Below, in pieces: positions 24,058 to 36,324 of a DNA stretch of 64,000 nt. The stretch lies in assembly GCA_003008705.1 (NCBI GenBank), contig PDUO01000018.1, positions 924,916 through 988,915 of the forward strand. The letters are read 5' to 3'. Below the pieces are notes generated by a model. It was given only the letters and a program-made list of their open reading frames with translations, was not told the origin of the DNA and ran no database searches. Each line of letters starts with the position of its first letter. Within the stretch, counting starts at the first letter, position 1. A program made the position numbers and the translations under genes. Origin of the DNA: Pezicula radicicola (Eukaryota; Ascomycota; Leotiomycetes; Helotiales; Dermateaceae).

Positions 24058-24425
24058 GATTTCCAACACTTCTTTATGTCAATACATTCAAGCTTTTGAG
24101 CAGTTCGGAGCATAGGGAATAATGGGTGAGCGATGAGTCGAAAAAGTCAGAGGCTGAAAATATCGGAGACCTCAGACGTGCCTTCCCAAAAGTCATGCAG
24201 TGTCGGGTGCGCTGTGGATGGTGGCGGTTGCCGGATATGCAGCATCTCTTCAGCCTTGAGTGTCTGCCAGTCCGCAGCAAACATGAAGCTCAGCCCCAGG
24301 CATAATTTGAATCGCTTCATTTTACAAGTACCGGTTCAACGATCGAGCATCCGCAGAGAGCACAACAACTCAAGACATTATAACTGATACAAGCTTTCAT
24401 ATTTCTCATTATTAGTTTCGTATCT
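24058..24425. promoter_or_regulatory. Shared divergent promoter of the NLR-type and SNF2 genes
   Basis: Only 368 bases separate the start codons of the two divergent genes, so their promoters must overlap. I see no strong TATA box or duplicated operator-like motif. Open frames here are spurious shadows. Confidence 0.6.
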
Positions 24426-27400
24426 GTGATGAATGCGTCCCACCCAAAGCGCAGCCAAGGCTCCAAGGAGACAGACTCACACTCAAATGCAGCAAAAAAA
24501 GTACGCTACTCCTTGGACAGGCTAGATGGTTGGGAGACAGTAGACACAACCACCACCACTGAACAGGGAAATTGGGGCCAGGTTCTTGAATCTGCCGACT
24601 GTCAGACGCAGAGCACCGTGCAATTGGAGCCCTTATATTTTGAAAGCGACTCCGACTTTTCTGTCTTGGAGCACCCCGTGCCAGGCTCTGACATAGCCTT
24701 AGCAGAACCTTCCTTAAGTCAGCCTGTGGCTCAACAAGATGACAAAGGCATTGATGTTTGTTATGGCGCAGTATTGCCCCTGTACGAAGGTCTATTCCAA
24801 GTCTCAGCTAACCTCGAGTCTAGTTATGCGAAGTTCAGGCGGCACTGCTTCCCATCAGTGAAGTTGTTCAGGGGAAGGCGTTTGTCAAGGGACAGGGAAA
24901 TTTCCAACTGTTCAAAGTTGTTTATCATGAAAATTACCACGGATTGTTATGGCCTGACTCTGGAGTATTTGCCCGCCTTGATAATGTCACCTCAGCCGCC
25001 CTTCAAAGATTGCATTTCCCTTCGACTTGTCGCGTAACCGCTGTGGTTGAATCAGCGATCTTACGTCGAGCAAGTCTAGCTGGGAAGTCGAAAGGGATAT
25101 TTCCTCTTTCACTTAACGTTTTTGGCCCAGAGTATGAGGGTGACATCATTGGTGAACGGCTTGCTAATGTCTCTGCGTTCCTCCAACATCCAAGCTTCCT
25201 CGAAGATGGATACGAGTACTATAACCCCCAATATTTCTATCCGGGCAACAGAAAGACGTATTTGACATATCTCATTGGGCTCAGAGAGTCTGATGTGCGA
25301 GCAAAGCGGCTCTCGGATGAGGTTGAAGAAGTCCTAGCATCCTTAGATGACACATCGGTTCTTGGTAGTGACACGGTCAATGATTTTGCTGTCGATGGCA
25401 TAGTCACTCCCCTAAAAAGGTTTTAGCCCACCTCCAACTAAAACTTCCGGATCTAATCTAATTATGTCTTTAGGCATCAGATATCCGCGCTCAATTTTAT
25501 TCGACAGCATGAAGACCACGATGAATGTCAGTCTATGGCTGGACACCTCCGTCGACTCATGGGCCTTTCGTTAGTCCTCCTTTTGAACAACAAATTCCTC
25601 CCCACGATATCTAACTTCAAATATCAGAACTGAAGATCAGGTGCCATCCCACGCAATGGGCGGAATACTCGCGGATGTGATGGGGCTGGGGAAAACACTT
25701 TCTATTCTGTCAGCGATAATGTCTTCACGTCGTACCTCAATGTCTTACCCGAAAATTACCGAAAGCGGAGTCCAGGAAGGCATAACCTTTCCTACGGCTT
25801 TGTGCAGTAGGGCGACCTTGGTAGTCGTAACCTCTATTCGTAAGATGCCTATCTAGCAGAATAGTTGCAGAATGTCTCTAACGTGCACCAGAGGTCTTGG
25901 ACGGATGGAAGAGGGAAATAGCAACGTATGTCCAAACCTGAATCGCTGACCACGAGGGGTATGATATTGACAACTGCGATAGCCATCTACAGGACGGCGT
26001 CCTGAGGTTTATGGTCTTCCACGGGGATGGCCGGCCGAAACTACCCAAGAAAGTTATTGAACATGACCTAGTACTTACAACTTATGCTACTCTGGTAGCT
26101 GATTGGAAAGGGTCTAAGGTTCTTCAGAAAGTAGCATGGTTCAGAGTGGTATTGGATGAAGGTAACGCAACCATTCTTTTTCGATTCGACGGAGCTAATT
26201 GCGGGACTAGCTCATTGGATACGAAATCAAAGCTCGCAACAATTTCGAGCTACCGAGAGACTACTCGCACAACGCAGATGGTGTTTGACGGGTACACCGA
26301 TTCAGAACAGGCTCAACGATCTGCTTTCTCTCTTGAGGTTTCTTCATATGGAGCCATTTTGTCGGCCGTCCATATTCCAAAAGTATATCCTGGATCCCCT
26401 GAGAAACGAGAATTCTGAGAGTGTCAAGATGTTGCATGTTTTGCTTCGTGGGATATGTTTACGTCGAAACGAAAAATATCTCGAAATGCCGGAGCCATGC
26501 TACAAAGAGATAAAACTAACCTTCTCAACAGAAGAAGAATTACTGTACGATGGAGTGTTCAGAAAGTTCCAAGACGATCTTGACAACTTGGTTAGCACTC
26601 AATCAAAGACGAAGAAATATGCCATCCTCTTCGCAATGGTTATGAAACTGAGGCGACTCTGTAACCACGGAACAATGACCATGACGAACCAGCTGTCATC
26701 GGTGGCTGCACTAGACTTGGATTCAGAATCCTGCAATTATTGCCAGGGAAACCAAGAAGACAATCTAGCAACCCAAAATAAGGACCCATTCTGTCCTGAA
26801 TGCGGCAGAATCATCTCTGCCTCTCCTCAGAGGCCTGTCCAACCGACCTTAGCCTTGTCACAAAGTTCAGTAGTAAATTCACCAATATCCATAGAATCGA
26901 TGGCGGATCCAACACTACCTAGCAATCTACCTAGTCCGAGGCTAATGACAAGAAAGATTTCGACAAAATTGGCAGCGGTAGTGGAGAACCTCAAGAACGA
27001 AATGCAGGATAGCAAAAGGTGATTATCTTGCAAATCTCAGGTATACTCACAGAGATTTCCTAAATTTAACTGACCAGTGTTTCAACAGTCTCGTCTTCTC
27101 TTACTGGACATCAACATTGGACCTCCTTCAAAGCCTTCTGGTACAAAACAACATACCATCACTACGCATCGATGGGCACGTAAGCTATGAACAGAGACTA
27201 CGAGCCTTGGAAAGGTTCCAAAATGATCCCAGAATTACCGTCCTGCTTATGTCAATCCAGACTGGCGCAGTTGGGTTCGTTCTCACGCTGCTATGCTTGC
27301 GCATAGTGATTTCAATGCTAACCGAGAGAAAAGGCTCAACCTTGCGATTGCAAATCGCGTCCACATTATCGAACCGCAATGGAACCCATCAGTTGAAGAG

Positions 27401-27722
27401 TAAGCCATCGCTCGCGCGCTTCGTATGGGTCAAACTCGCACAGTAACGGTCATTAGATATTCGATGAAGACGACAGTGGAAGAGGTACGTAAATTCTCAT
27501 TTAAGCGATATAACTCTACGATCTACTAAAACAAACCAATCTAACCTAACCTCACAGAATATACAAAACATGCAGAGAAGGAAAAGAAACTTGGCCAAGT
27601 TCACTTTAGATGGAGCATCTGGAGACTCTGCAGCACTAGATGTTAGTTGGTACCTAACTCCAAAAAGCGCTACTCTGTTAACCTTTATCTAGGATTTAAA
27701 GTTCATGCTGCATCTGAAGTAA
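24426..27722 (+). pseudogene. Rad5/HLTF-like SNF2 helicase gene with one in-frame stop
   Basis: A SNF2-family ATPase of the Rad5/HLTF-like type, expected in the nucleus acting on chromatin or DNA repair. Eleven exons fit in phase: 24426-24770, 24824-25419, 25474-25569, 25628-25839, 25892-25925, 25983-26161, 26211-27018, 27089-27274, 27334-27484, 27558-27641 and 27693-27722; 907 codons in all. Motif I is M364-GLGKT (GGILADVMGLGKT). The DEAH box D486-E-A-H is assembled across an intron, and WCLTGTPIQNRL follows. A zinc-binding pair C662/C665...C682/C685 sits in the usual RING position. The helicase C domain runs through SLVFSYWTSTLDLLQ and HIIEPQWNPSVEE. Immediately after that, codon 842 is TAA (27401-27403) where the family has Gln (VEEQAIARALRMGQTR). 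The frame then continues perfectly to the natural end DLKFMLHLK. This looks like one CAA-to-TAA change. The product as read lacks motif VI. ATG codons at 24426 and 24429 are both possible starts. Confidence 0.85.
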
Positions 27723-28909
27723 TAGAAATAGTGATTTAATATAACAGCATATAACCGACAATTTTCAGATGTATGTAACGAGTGACTAAGTTAGACTACT
27801 TACCTAAATTAAACAAAATTAATATTAGGCGATGTTCGAAACCAAGTTTGTCTTTGTCCTTGTAGGCTAAGGAGTCTATCTGCAAACATTATACCTCTTC
27901 CTTCTAATTTAGTATACCTCTCAATACATAAAAAACTTTTTAACTAAGTTTAAGAGACTCCTACAAAATACTATAAATCTCTACAGACCATACCATACCT
28001 AAATTACCTACGGTAGATTACTATCCCCATCAAATCGTCGCTTAATATAAGCTAGCCTCTAAAGCCTATTTTTTGTAAACAGAGAAAAAAAAAATACTAA
28101 AGCACTTATTGTATACAAAGCTGTAACATTAAAAATTACTCTATATAGTAAAGAGTAGGTAAGGAGACTTGTTAATCTTGCTCTTACTCTCTCTTACTCT
28201 TTTGTATTCGAAGATTACAGGTGAAATTCTTTTACGGAGGTACTGTACTCCCGTATAGCGAGGAGGAGCCATGAAGTATAGTTAGCTTAATTAGGTTACT
28301 TACGTGAGTCAAGGGCAGTTGATTTAGGGTTGATTTGGGGGTTGGTTTGTTAAGCTATGGGGTAGGTAAGGAGGTAGGTAGAGAAATATTTAAGAAAGGG
28401 GAGAAATTGGTATTATAAAACTTTTGGGTTGATGTTAATCTTTGGAGATAGGGTTGTGAAGAGAAAAGCTTAGCTACAAGTAAGTGGTATAGGATGGGGT
28501 AATTAAATTGAGCATTCTAAGTCAAGGAAGGAGGAGCTAGCCCTTGATAAATAAGTTGCGATAAACTGCTTACTGTACTATTGTCGAATAATTCATAGGT
28601 ATTCTGGTAGGAAGGATCAGGAGCAGCAAACTTGTATTCTTGCTCTATTTCTAACTGCCTAAAAAAGGAGTACCATGATTTTAATGAGATCTACCCATGA
28701 TAATCATACCCATGCACAGTAAGCAAGTAAAGCACACTAAGGCTCAAGCACACCCCAACACCAAACCATGCACGCAATGCTTCGTCAGGTCAATCCTAAA
28801 GCCATTCATTCCAACCTCCAATCTCGTGCTCTCCAAATGGTATCGCAGCTTCCAACAATCTCCAAAGCCCCTTAGCCTCTCTCTATATTCACGGCCTGGC
28901 TTCCCCACA
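27723..28909. other. AT-rich intergenic stretch
   Basis: About 1.2 kb between the converging 3' ends of the SNF2 gene and the ArfGAP gene. It is AT-rich and low in complexity from 27700 to 28650, with short purine runs, and has no supported gene. Confidence 0.5.
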
Positions 28910-30357
28910 CTACCACTTCTCCCACTCATCACCATCCTTCTTCCCTGAACTTCCGCTCCCAATCCCACCACTGCCATAACCACCTTCATTGTTTTTCTTG
29001 ATAGACCCAGTGCCTACTGCACTATGACCTTGCTGTTTCGCCGTGCCCGCTTCAGCAAAGCTGTCCCAAAAATCTTTCTTACTCTCATCGATTGGTGCAT
29101 TCCGATATCCACTAGCTGAAGGTCCCTCAACGAAACGATTGAATCCTTCACCAACGTTCTTGGCTCCAGCTTGGGCACCTTTGGCTACTTGAGCTGCGGT
29201 GATGCGAGCTTGGGCTGCGAGGTCGGTTTCTGCTAACTGCCAGAGGGTTTTAGTAAGTCACAGAAATACAAGCAAGGTGCGGGGAGTCAGAGCGATGATA
29301 GAAGAAAAAAAGAGGGACAAAAGCAGAAAAACATACCTTCTGAGCAGTAGGTTGAATATAACTATCATTAACAGTCTTCGCCGTCTTCCCCACAGTTGAA
29401 GTAAACCACCCAAAACCCTTCGTCAGCGCAGCAACAGGATCTTTCTGCAGCTCATCCATGCCTGGCAATCCTCCACCTCCCGTCCTCGAGTTTTCCGGCA
29501 CAAAAGCGCCTCCACTTCCAAAGCCACCGTATTTTCCTCCTTGACTAGGTGGTAAGTCTGATGGCCTCGAGGCATTGGCTGCTCCAAGCCCAGCAAAGTA
29601 TTTGTCATCCACTTTAACTTTGCCTCCTCCTGCAGATTGGGACGGTGTTGCGCTTCGGGAGTTTACGCTAGATGCTGAGGGTGTATGCGCATTGTTGAAG
29701 GACATGGATGAAGGCGCTGGTTTTTCGGATGCAACGTAGTCTTTTCCTTCGACCTTTGCTGTTAATCTGTCCTTCCACTCCTCTCCCACTTCGCCTGAAT
29801 ATCGCTCCGCAATCGTTGCATCGTCGAAGCTGCCACACAATCAGCCCAACCGTCCATATTCCACCTCACTTTCTCGCTCCACTATTCTCCCCCAACCGAA
29901 AGTCCAAAAGGAGAAAAACCACAGCACTCACGTAATTCCAGCTCCCTCATTCTCCTCATGCTTATCAAAAAAGTCCCTCCAAGGCTTATTCCCCGCACCC
30001 CTCATCCGCTCAATCTCCGCCGCCTTGAACGCATCCATAGTGATACTCCGCACAAAACTGATGTGTACTCCTAATCCACGGTGGACACCCGCGCAGGACA
30101 AGCAGATAAACACACCGAACTTTGGGGAGGCCCATTGTGGGGATGGCGCACCACAGTCGACGCATCGATCATTGCCGTTGACTTTTTGGATCTCGAGGAG
30201 CTGTCGTTGCGCACTTGTCAGCTAAAGTGAACTTGCGTCGCTTCAGAGTACAGCAGGAGATTTGGAAAGGGAGATGTGCAGACGCCACAGGAAGTGGTTA
30301 ACTACATACTTTTGATCGCGTTTCGGGATCAACCTCCCACATAGCCTTGCTCGCCAT
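28910..30357 (-). CDS. ArfGAP, Gcs1/ARFGAP1-like
   Basis: A GTPase-activating protein for Arf small GTPases, acting in vesicle traffic between Golgi and ER. Minus-strand exons are 30357-30310, 30200-29932, 29829-29337 and 29236-28910, with introns of about 100 bases; 378 residues. The ArfGAP zinc finger is C29-x2-C32-x16-C49-x2-C52, followed by AGVHRGLGVHISFVRS with the catalytic arginine R57. The next block MDAFKAAEIERMRGAGNKPW is the usual continuation. The rest is a low-complexity Ser/Gly-rich tail with amphipathic stretches (LTKGFGWFTSTVGKTAKTVN), like the membrane-curvature-sensing motifs of Gcs1/ARFGAP1. It ends DGDEWEKW, also typical. Start and stop are both well supported. It is most likely the orthologue of yeast Gcs1. 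Confidence 0.93.
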
Positions 30358-31131
30358 GTTTGCCAAAAGAGCTGTAGCTCCTCACGATGGTAACCGTCAG
30401 AGTACTACTACAAAATTATAGTTAGGGACAAGAATGCGCTGTCAATTTTGTGTCTTGGATTTGTGTGCAGAAGAGAAGTCGGTCCCCTGCGACAGAAAGG
30501 AGGTCTCGTTATTCTTGGCTAGCCTCCGACCAGTGCCCAATAATGACGACTGTGCGGCACGGCTGTACCGCAAGGCTGGGGCTGGGAAGAAACCTTGTCA
30601 CATGTTTCTTATAGTTAGGTAGTTTCCTGTTGCAATATTCACAGAAGCATAACGTTATCCCCTCATTATGACTTGATTCTTCTATGGATGGTTTCAAAAT
30701 CAAATAACTTTTCCATTTCCATCCCTCCCCAGAGAGCACATCAGAAAAAAACCTCTAGAAGTACAACCCTGAGAACGTGCCAGAGAAATGGTAATAAGAC
30801 ATTGGTAACAAAAAAAGCAAAGAGGTCATTGTGGAAGCAAAGGTAGCCATGATGTGAAGGAAAAGCCAATTTCCAGAGAAAGTGATTTTGGAGCCACGGA
30901 TCTATCAGACGCCATAACAAGTCCACCAACTGTGGTCCACCCTTCCTCCCACCTAAAAGGAAAATCATAAAAAGCCAGTTCTTTCTGAAATACTATCAGA
31001 AATCCCAGCATCATTTCGAAATGCATCCTCATTGCGCCGTGACAATGGTCCAAAAGCAACCGTTAAACAATGCTTTTGTCATCACTGCCTGCGCAATGAA
31101 CCACTCTCCATCGTACATGTTATACACACGC
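30358..31131. other. Intergenic stretch
   Basis: Roughly 770 bases holding the ArfGAP promoter at the left end and the 3' untranslated part of the RNA-binding-protein gene at the right. Short frames in it are shadows or chance, and no repeat was seen. Confidence 0.5.
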
Positions 31132-32522
31132 TCATGCAGCAGCGGGAACCTCAGTGGTCCCGTTGGTTGGCGCAGTGGCAGCCTCTTCGGTGGCGGCTGG
31201 AGCATTGGCATCATCGTCGGTCTTGTCTGGGCTGTCGATGGCGACCTTAACGGCGATCTCACGACCATCGATCTCCTTTCCGTTCATCTCAGCAACAGCC
31301 TTCTGCTGTTGTTCCTCAGAGGCCAGGGTGACGAATCCGAATCCACGGCCCTTGCGGGGCTCATTGCGAGCTTGAAGCTTCTTGACCATGAAACGGGGAA
31401 TTGGGCGAAGGGCGATCTTGGCAGAGGATGGCTCATAAGCAGCGAAAAGTTCCTTGAGCTATTTGGAATAATCAGTATGGTCCTTTCTGGATATTCTTGG
31501 GGTGTGCTCTTACCTGATCCTCAGAAAGGTTGTATGGGAGGTTGGCAACCATGACCTTATTCTTTGATGGGATACCGTCGGCTGGTGGGCCACGCTCACG
31601 GGGCTCACGTGGTGCGCGAGGCTCCTTTGGCTTCTTCTCCTTGGTTTCCTTCTTCTCTTCACCGTTGTTGGCAGTGTTCGAGATGTCGGTCAAAGGAAGG
31701 ACCTCACCAGCTGGGACCTCCGCACCTTCCTCACCCTTGGACTGTGAAATTGTCAGCGATCCTGCAACCGAAGAATACATGTGTAAACTTACTCCACGAG
31801 CAGCACGGGCTCCGCCACGTCCAGCACGGCCGCGACCACGTCCGCGACCACGGCCAGAAGCGCGGCGGCGTCCTCCCTCAGCACCAGAACCCTCTCCCTC
31901 ACCTCCGCTGGCTGCAGCTCCCTTCTCAGTGTGCTCAGGCTTGCGGGCGAGCTGGACAGATACCTTGCGCTCGAGGATCTCCTTACCGGAGAGTTCGGCG
32001 ATGGCACGCTCAGCCTCAGATGGAGTGGAAAGATCAACAAAAGCGTATCCTACTGGGCGGTCGGTACGTGGGTTCTTTGGGATGGAGGTTGATTCACTAT
32101 ATAAGAAAAATTTCAGCCGACGTTCTTTTAGGTTTAAAATTTGATCCGTGTGCTCGCTCGTTACAGATCAGGCAGGTGGCAGATGCCAAATGGCTGATTG
32201 CCGGTATGGCCCAACAAAGAAAACCTTGCGCCAGAAACTGCAAAACTGCAAGTTCCCAAGAAAAGGTGAATGCGAGGTGAATGGGTTGAACTTACACCAA
32301 GTAGCCATCAAAGAAACTTGTCAACTCCCCCTCGGTGGTCGCATATGCGAGGTTACCGATATAGAGTCTTCGTCCCTCCGCAGCACTGGCCAGAACGGCC
32401 TCATTGTGCGCTGCCTTGTCGCTTGCAGTGGTGTCTGCAGGCTTGTCGGAGATGGATGTGTTGCCAAGAGCGGCAGTAACGTCGTTGACGGCGTCAGTAA
32501 CCTTTTCCACAACGGTAGACAT
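31132..32522 (-). CDS. RNA-binding protein, RRM-RGG-RRM (Sbp1-like)
   Basis: A cytoplasmic mRNA-binding protein with the layout RRM, Arg/Gly-rich linker, RRM, as in yeast Sbp1, which represses translation and affects decapping. Minus-strand exons are 32522-32296, 32096-31793, 31741-31514 and 31458-31132, giving 361 residues. The first intron is 199 bases, the longest in the window. RRM1 has RNP2 RLYIGNLAY and RNP1 PVGYAFVDL. The linker holds a run of RGRGRGRGRAGRGG. An acidic/basic spacer follows. RRM2 has RNP2 KVMVANLPYNL and RNP1 GRGFGFVTL, and the protein ends in an Ala/Thr-rich tail. The start MSTVVEKVTDAVNDV is in good context. High codon bias and G/C at third positions suggest strong expression. 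Confidence 0.9.
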
Positions 32523-33647
32523 GATGATTGAGTTGGGTGGTGGTGTTAAACTGAAGAGGAGCTTGAAGTTCGGTAAATGGTCGACGTTCGCTGAGTAATT
32601 GACTCTTGAACAAATGGGGGAGTTGTTGTAAGGGTAGCTACGTGCCCTAGTGGTCTGGTTTTGTGTTTGAAAGTTGGGAGTTGAATGGAACTTGGATCGG
32701 ATCTTGTTGTGATGTGAAGACGCAGAAAGGGAGAAGGAGGCGCGATATATAGATTCCTCACACCTAAAAATTGCAGCCGCGATGGCGCTAGAGCGACGTA
32801 GCGAGAGTGGCTCTGGCTGGATGCGGTTAGCGGTTGATTCCCCAGAGGCCGGTGAATTTGACAATTTGATGCTTTGGAGGTGCTGACTCCTGAGGCACGA
32901 AATCCAGAAACACCAATTAATTAAAAGCACACAATGCGATTCTTGCCATTATTATTGTTGTTCCTGCGCGATAATACAAGATCTGCCGATGGCGGGTGGT
33001 GATCGGGGAAGGGTATGAAGGGGTATGAAGGGTATTATTGTCCGAATCATCATCACTGTATCATGATACACAATAATTAAAATACATGGGAAGTTACAGA
33101 GTACAGACGAATACTGCACTGTACATAAAATAATAATCTATCATATCACATCACATCAGATCGGGCATATGTTGGTTGTTGGTGCATTGCGCCCACAGCT
33201 TTTAGCCCTATAGAGCCGCACGTCACCCTTTCCCCTGGGTAGGCTGCTGGTGATAGAAGTCGTTGCGCAAAAGGGGTTGAACGGTGAGCGCCACCTCGTC
33301 AAATTGTTTACGTTGTAAAAAAAGGAGTCAGCCGGCGAACAAGGCTGTATGAAGCTGTATGAACACTTTGTTTGCCATGATAGGGGCCACGAGAAGGCGA
33401 CAGGCTCCACAGCAAACCACTGGTAACTGACAGCAATCTTCACCAGGATTCGGGGTCAAACATTGAAAACCGCCTCCTCCAATCAAAGAGTGGGAACATT
33501 ACCACCTCATGCGCAAATTGTACAGCTGGAAACTACATACGGTCTCGTGACTTTTCAAAAATAATAAGGTACAGTGTACAGTACCTGTGAACAAGTGCCG
33601 GCACCAAGACAGCTTCTCTACGGTAGACATCTCTCCAACCTCCCGCC
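32523..33647. promoter_or_regulatory. Divergent region between the Sbp1-like and Tah18 genes
   Basis: About 1.1 kb between two divergent start codons. The first 200 bases, next to the RNA-binding-protein start, presumably form its leader and promoter. A tandem GGGTATGAAG unit occurs near 33012-33032. No gene was supported. Confidence 0.5.
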
Positions 33648-36324
33648 ATGACAACGCCCATCGTACAGGGCCAGCGCCATGACAGAAGCGCAAGACGTGC
33701 CCTCGTCCTCTTTGGATCCGAGACGGGCAATAGTGAAGATGTGGCCGGCGATTTGGGTCGTATCACCGAGAGGCTGCACTTCGAGACCAGGGTCAGCGAG
33801 ATGGATCTTGTTGAAATTGTATGTCGGTCTGAATTCATGCACCAGCAGCACGCACACATACTTATTTGTAAGCAATAGAACGAATTGCCAAAGTACACGA
33901 TCGTATTGATTGCAATTTCAACCACTGGCCAGGGCGAGTTTCCCAGGAATGCAGGCAAGTTCTGGAAAAGTCTGCTGCGGAAACGTTTGCCTCCTACTTG
34001 TCTCAGTCACGTGTCGTTCGCGTCTTTTGGGCTTGGAGACAGTTCATATCCAAAGTAGGTTCAGAATGAACAGTAAGTTGATGACCAAGTAGGTACTGAT
34101 TAAAATGTGGTGATAAAGATTCAATTGGACTGCTCGTAAGCTTCACAAACGTCTCCAGCAACTGGGCGCGCAAGAAATCTATCCACGAGGAGAAGCAGAC
34201 GAGCAACATGAAGAAGGGTCAGTCGCCTTCTTTGTACTTCTGTTGATGTTGATTTTTCTTTGATTTTTCTCTGTTGTTTAGAAGTTTCCGGTGTAGAAGC
34301 TCACCTTTCCCAGAATTGATGGCACGTTTCTCAACTGGTCGGCTGGCCTTCGCTCGCACCTTCTCTCTATGTATCCGCTGCCTGATGGACTTGAGCCGAT
34401 TCCAGCAGACGTCTTTCTCCCTCCCAAAATCAGCCTGTTCCTTGCAAATCCCAAAAACACAGATACAACACCACACCAAAACATGGCCACACTTGCCACT
34501 ACCCCAGAAAATAAGCAGCACGCGCACTGGCAGCCAGTTGAGTCTGTTCCCCAAACCAGCGAAAGCAGCATAGGAGCTGGAATAGCAACTTTGAAGATGA
34601 GTTCACCATACAATGGCGCAAATGATATCAAGCCTACAGATAGCAAACAAGCCACGGTTATCGTGCAGCAGCCGCTATCTCTAGCATCATATTCTTCCAC
34701 AATGTTGTCCTCTGCTTCTCAGTCACCCAACAGCGATCCATTCAGCACAGAACCACAAACTCCTGCCACTACTGTCGCATACTCAGACTCGAACAGCGCA
34801 GCCAGCATAGAACCTACTTTATTCCAAAAGCTATTTCCAGGGGATCCCGTTTCGCACGACTCTAATTCCGGTGATGGCGACCAGTTGAAAGGGCCAACCA
34901 CTGACGTCGAGCCTTCCTCCAACCAGATATTCGGTCCAGAGGAGCAGCCGCTTCCCATACCACGCTCCTTCAGAACAACTCTTTTCGAAAGTCGTAGAGT
35001 GACTCCTTCACAACACTGGCAAGATGTCCGAGAACTCACCTTCGCTATTCCTGACGAGGTGTATTATGAGCCTGGCGATATTGTGACAATTTATCCCAAG
35101 AACTTCCCAGAGGACGTACAACGGTTGATCGATCTAATGGGCTGGAACGCTATTGCCAATGAGCCTCTCACATTTGAGGTCAAACCACCTCTCTGTTTCG
35201 AAGCAGATAACTGGATCCCAGGTTTTGCTATGCCTGGTCTCTATCCTCTGAAGAACACGACATTGCGACAACTACTCACCCACAACCTTGATATCACAGC
35301 AATTCCGAAGCGCCACTTCTTTGAGCTCATTGCTCAGCATACCGACGATCCCACACACAAACAGCGGCTGTCCGAGTTTTCCAATCCCTACTTTACCGAC
35401 GAGTTTTATGACTACACTTCCCGTCCTCGCCGCAGCATTCTCGAAGTCCTAGAAGACTTCCCCTCTGTCCGACTTCCCTGGAAGTGGGTATGTACCTTCT
35501 TCCCTGTTATCCGCGGTCGCGATTACAGCATTGCATCCGGCGGCTATTTACGCATAAACATGACCTCGCAGCGGAGGCAGGGCAGAGTCAACCTTGATCA
35601 ATTCCAAATACTAGTAGCAATCGTCAAGTATCGTACCGTCCTCAAGAAAGTCAGGCAAGGACTCTGCTCTCGATATCTTGCCTCACTAGCAGAAGGCTCC
35701 CAACTCAATATCGGATTCCGTAAAAACGCAAAGTTCTTCCTTCCCGCACGTGTCGACCCCAGCTTGCCTCTAATTATGATTGGTCCCGGCACTGGAATTG
35801 CGCCGCTTAGATCCTTGATCTGGGAGCGTGACTATTTCGCGAGAGACGACGAAGGCAACGCCATTCAAGGCCGCGAACATGGCGATCATTACCTCTTCTT
35901 TGGCAATCGTAACCGCAATGCCGACTACTTTTATAAAGAGGAGTGGAACCCAGAGATAAATCCTGACCTCAAACTGCATGTCTTCGCCTGCTTCAGCCGT
36001 GACCAAAAGGAGAAGATCTATGTGCAAGACTTGATTATAGAAAATGGCAAGCTGCTTGCGGAGTTGCTTGAGGAACATGGCGCAATTATTTACCTTTGTG
36101 GTAGTAGTGGGAAGATGCCCAAGGCGGTTAGGCAGGCGTTTGTACGTCTGCTAGCGGAGTACTGTAAAAATGGGGGGGCACAATCGAGTGCGAAGGTTGA
36201 TCATAGGGGCAAGTCGTTGTCGGCTTGGAGAAGCAACGTGGAGGTTGGAAAAGAGACGGAGGCTGCTGAAGCGTACTTTGACAGTTTGGAGACCTCGAAT
36301 AGGTTTGTGCAAGAGACTTGGTAG
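33648..36324 (+). CDS. TAH18: NADPH-dependent diflavin reductase Tah18 (NDOR1)
   Basis: A diflavin reductase that passes electrons from NADPH through FAD and FMN to Dre2 in cytosolic iron-sulfur cluster assembly. Exons 33648-33818, 33879-34054, 34119-34217 and 34314-36324 give 818 residues. The flavodoxin domain begins RALVLFGSETGNSED (FMN loop S24-ETGN) and includes ISTTGQGEFPRNAGKFW and FASFGLGDSSYPKFNW. The FAD domain carries RDYSIASGG, and the NADPH domain carries MIGPGTGIAPLRSLIWERD and YLCGSSGKMPKAVR. The end RFVQETW matches the family's aromatic terminus. A poorly ordered Ser/Thr/Pro-rich segment of about 160 residues (about 200-362) separates the flavodoxin and FAD domains, making the protein some 150-200 residues longer than the usual 600-650. 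The gene is presumably essential. Confidence 0.92.

Noticed and set aside
24771..24823. Apparent frame change early in the SNF2 gene
   Set aside because: A 53-base intron with a GCTAAC branch and TCTAG acceptor restores VCYGA-LCEVQAAL and the family frame.
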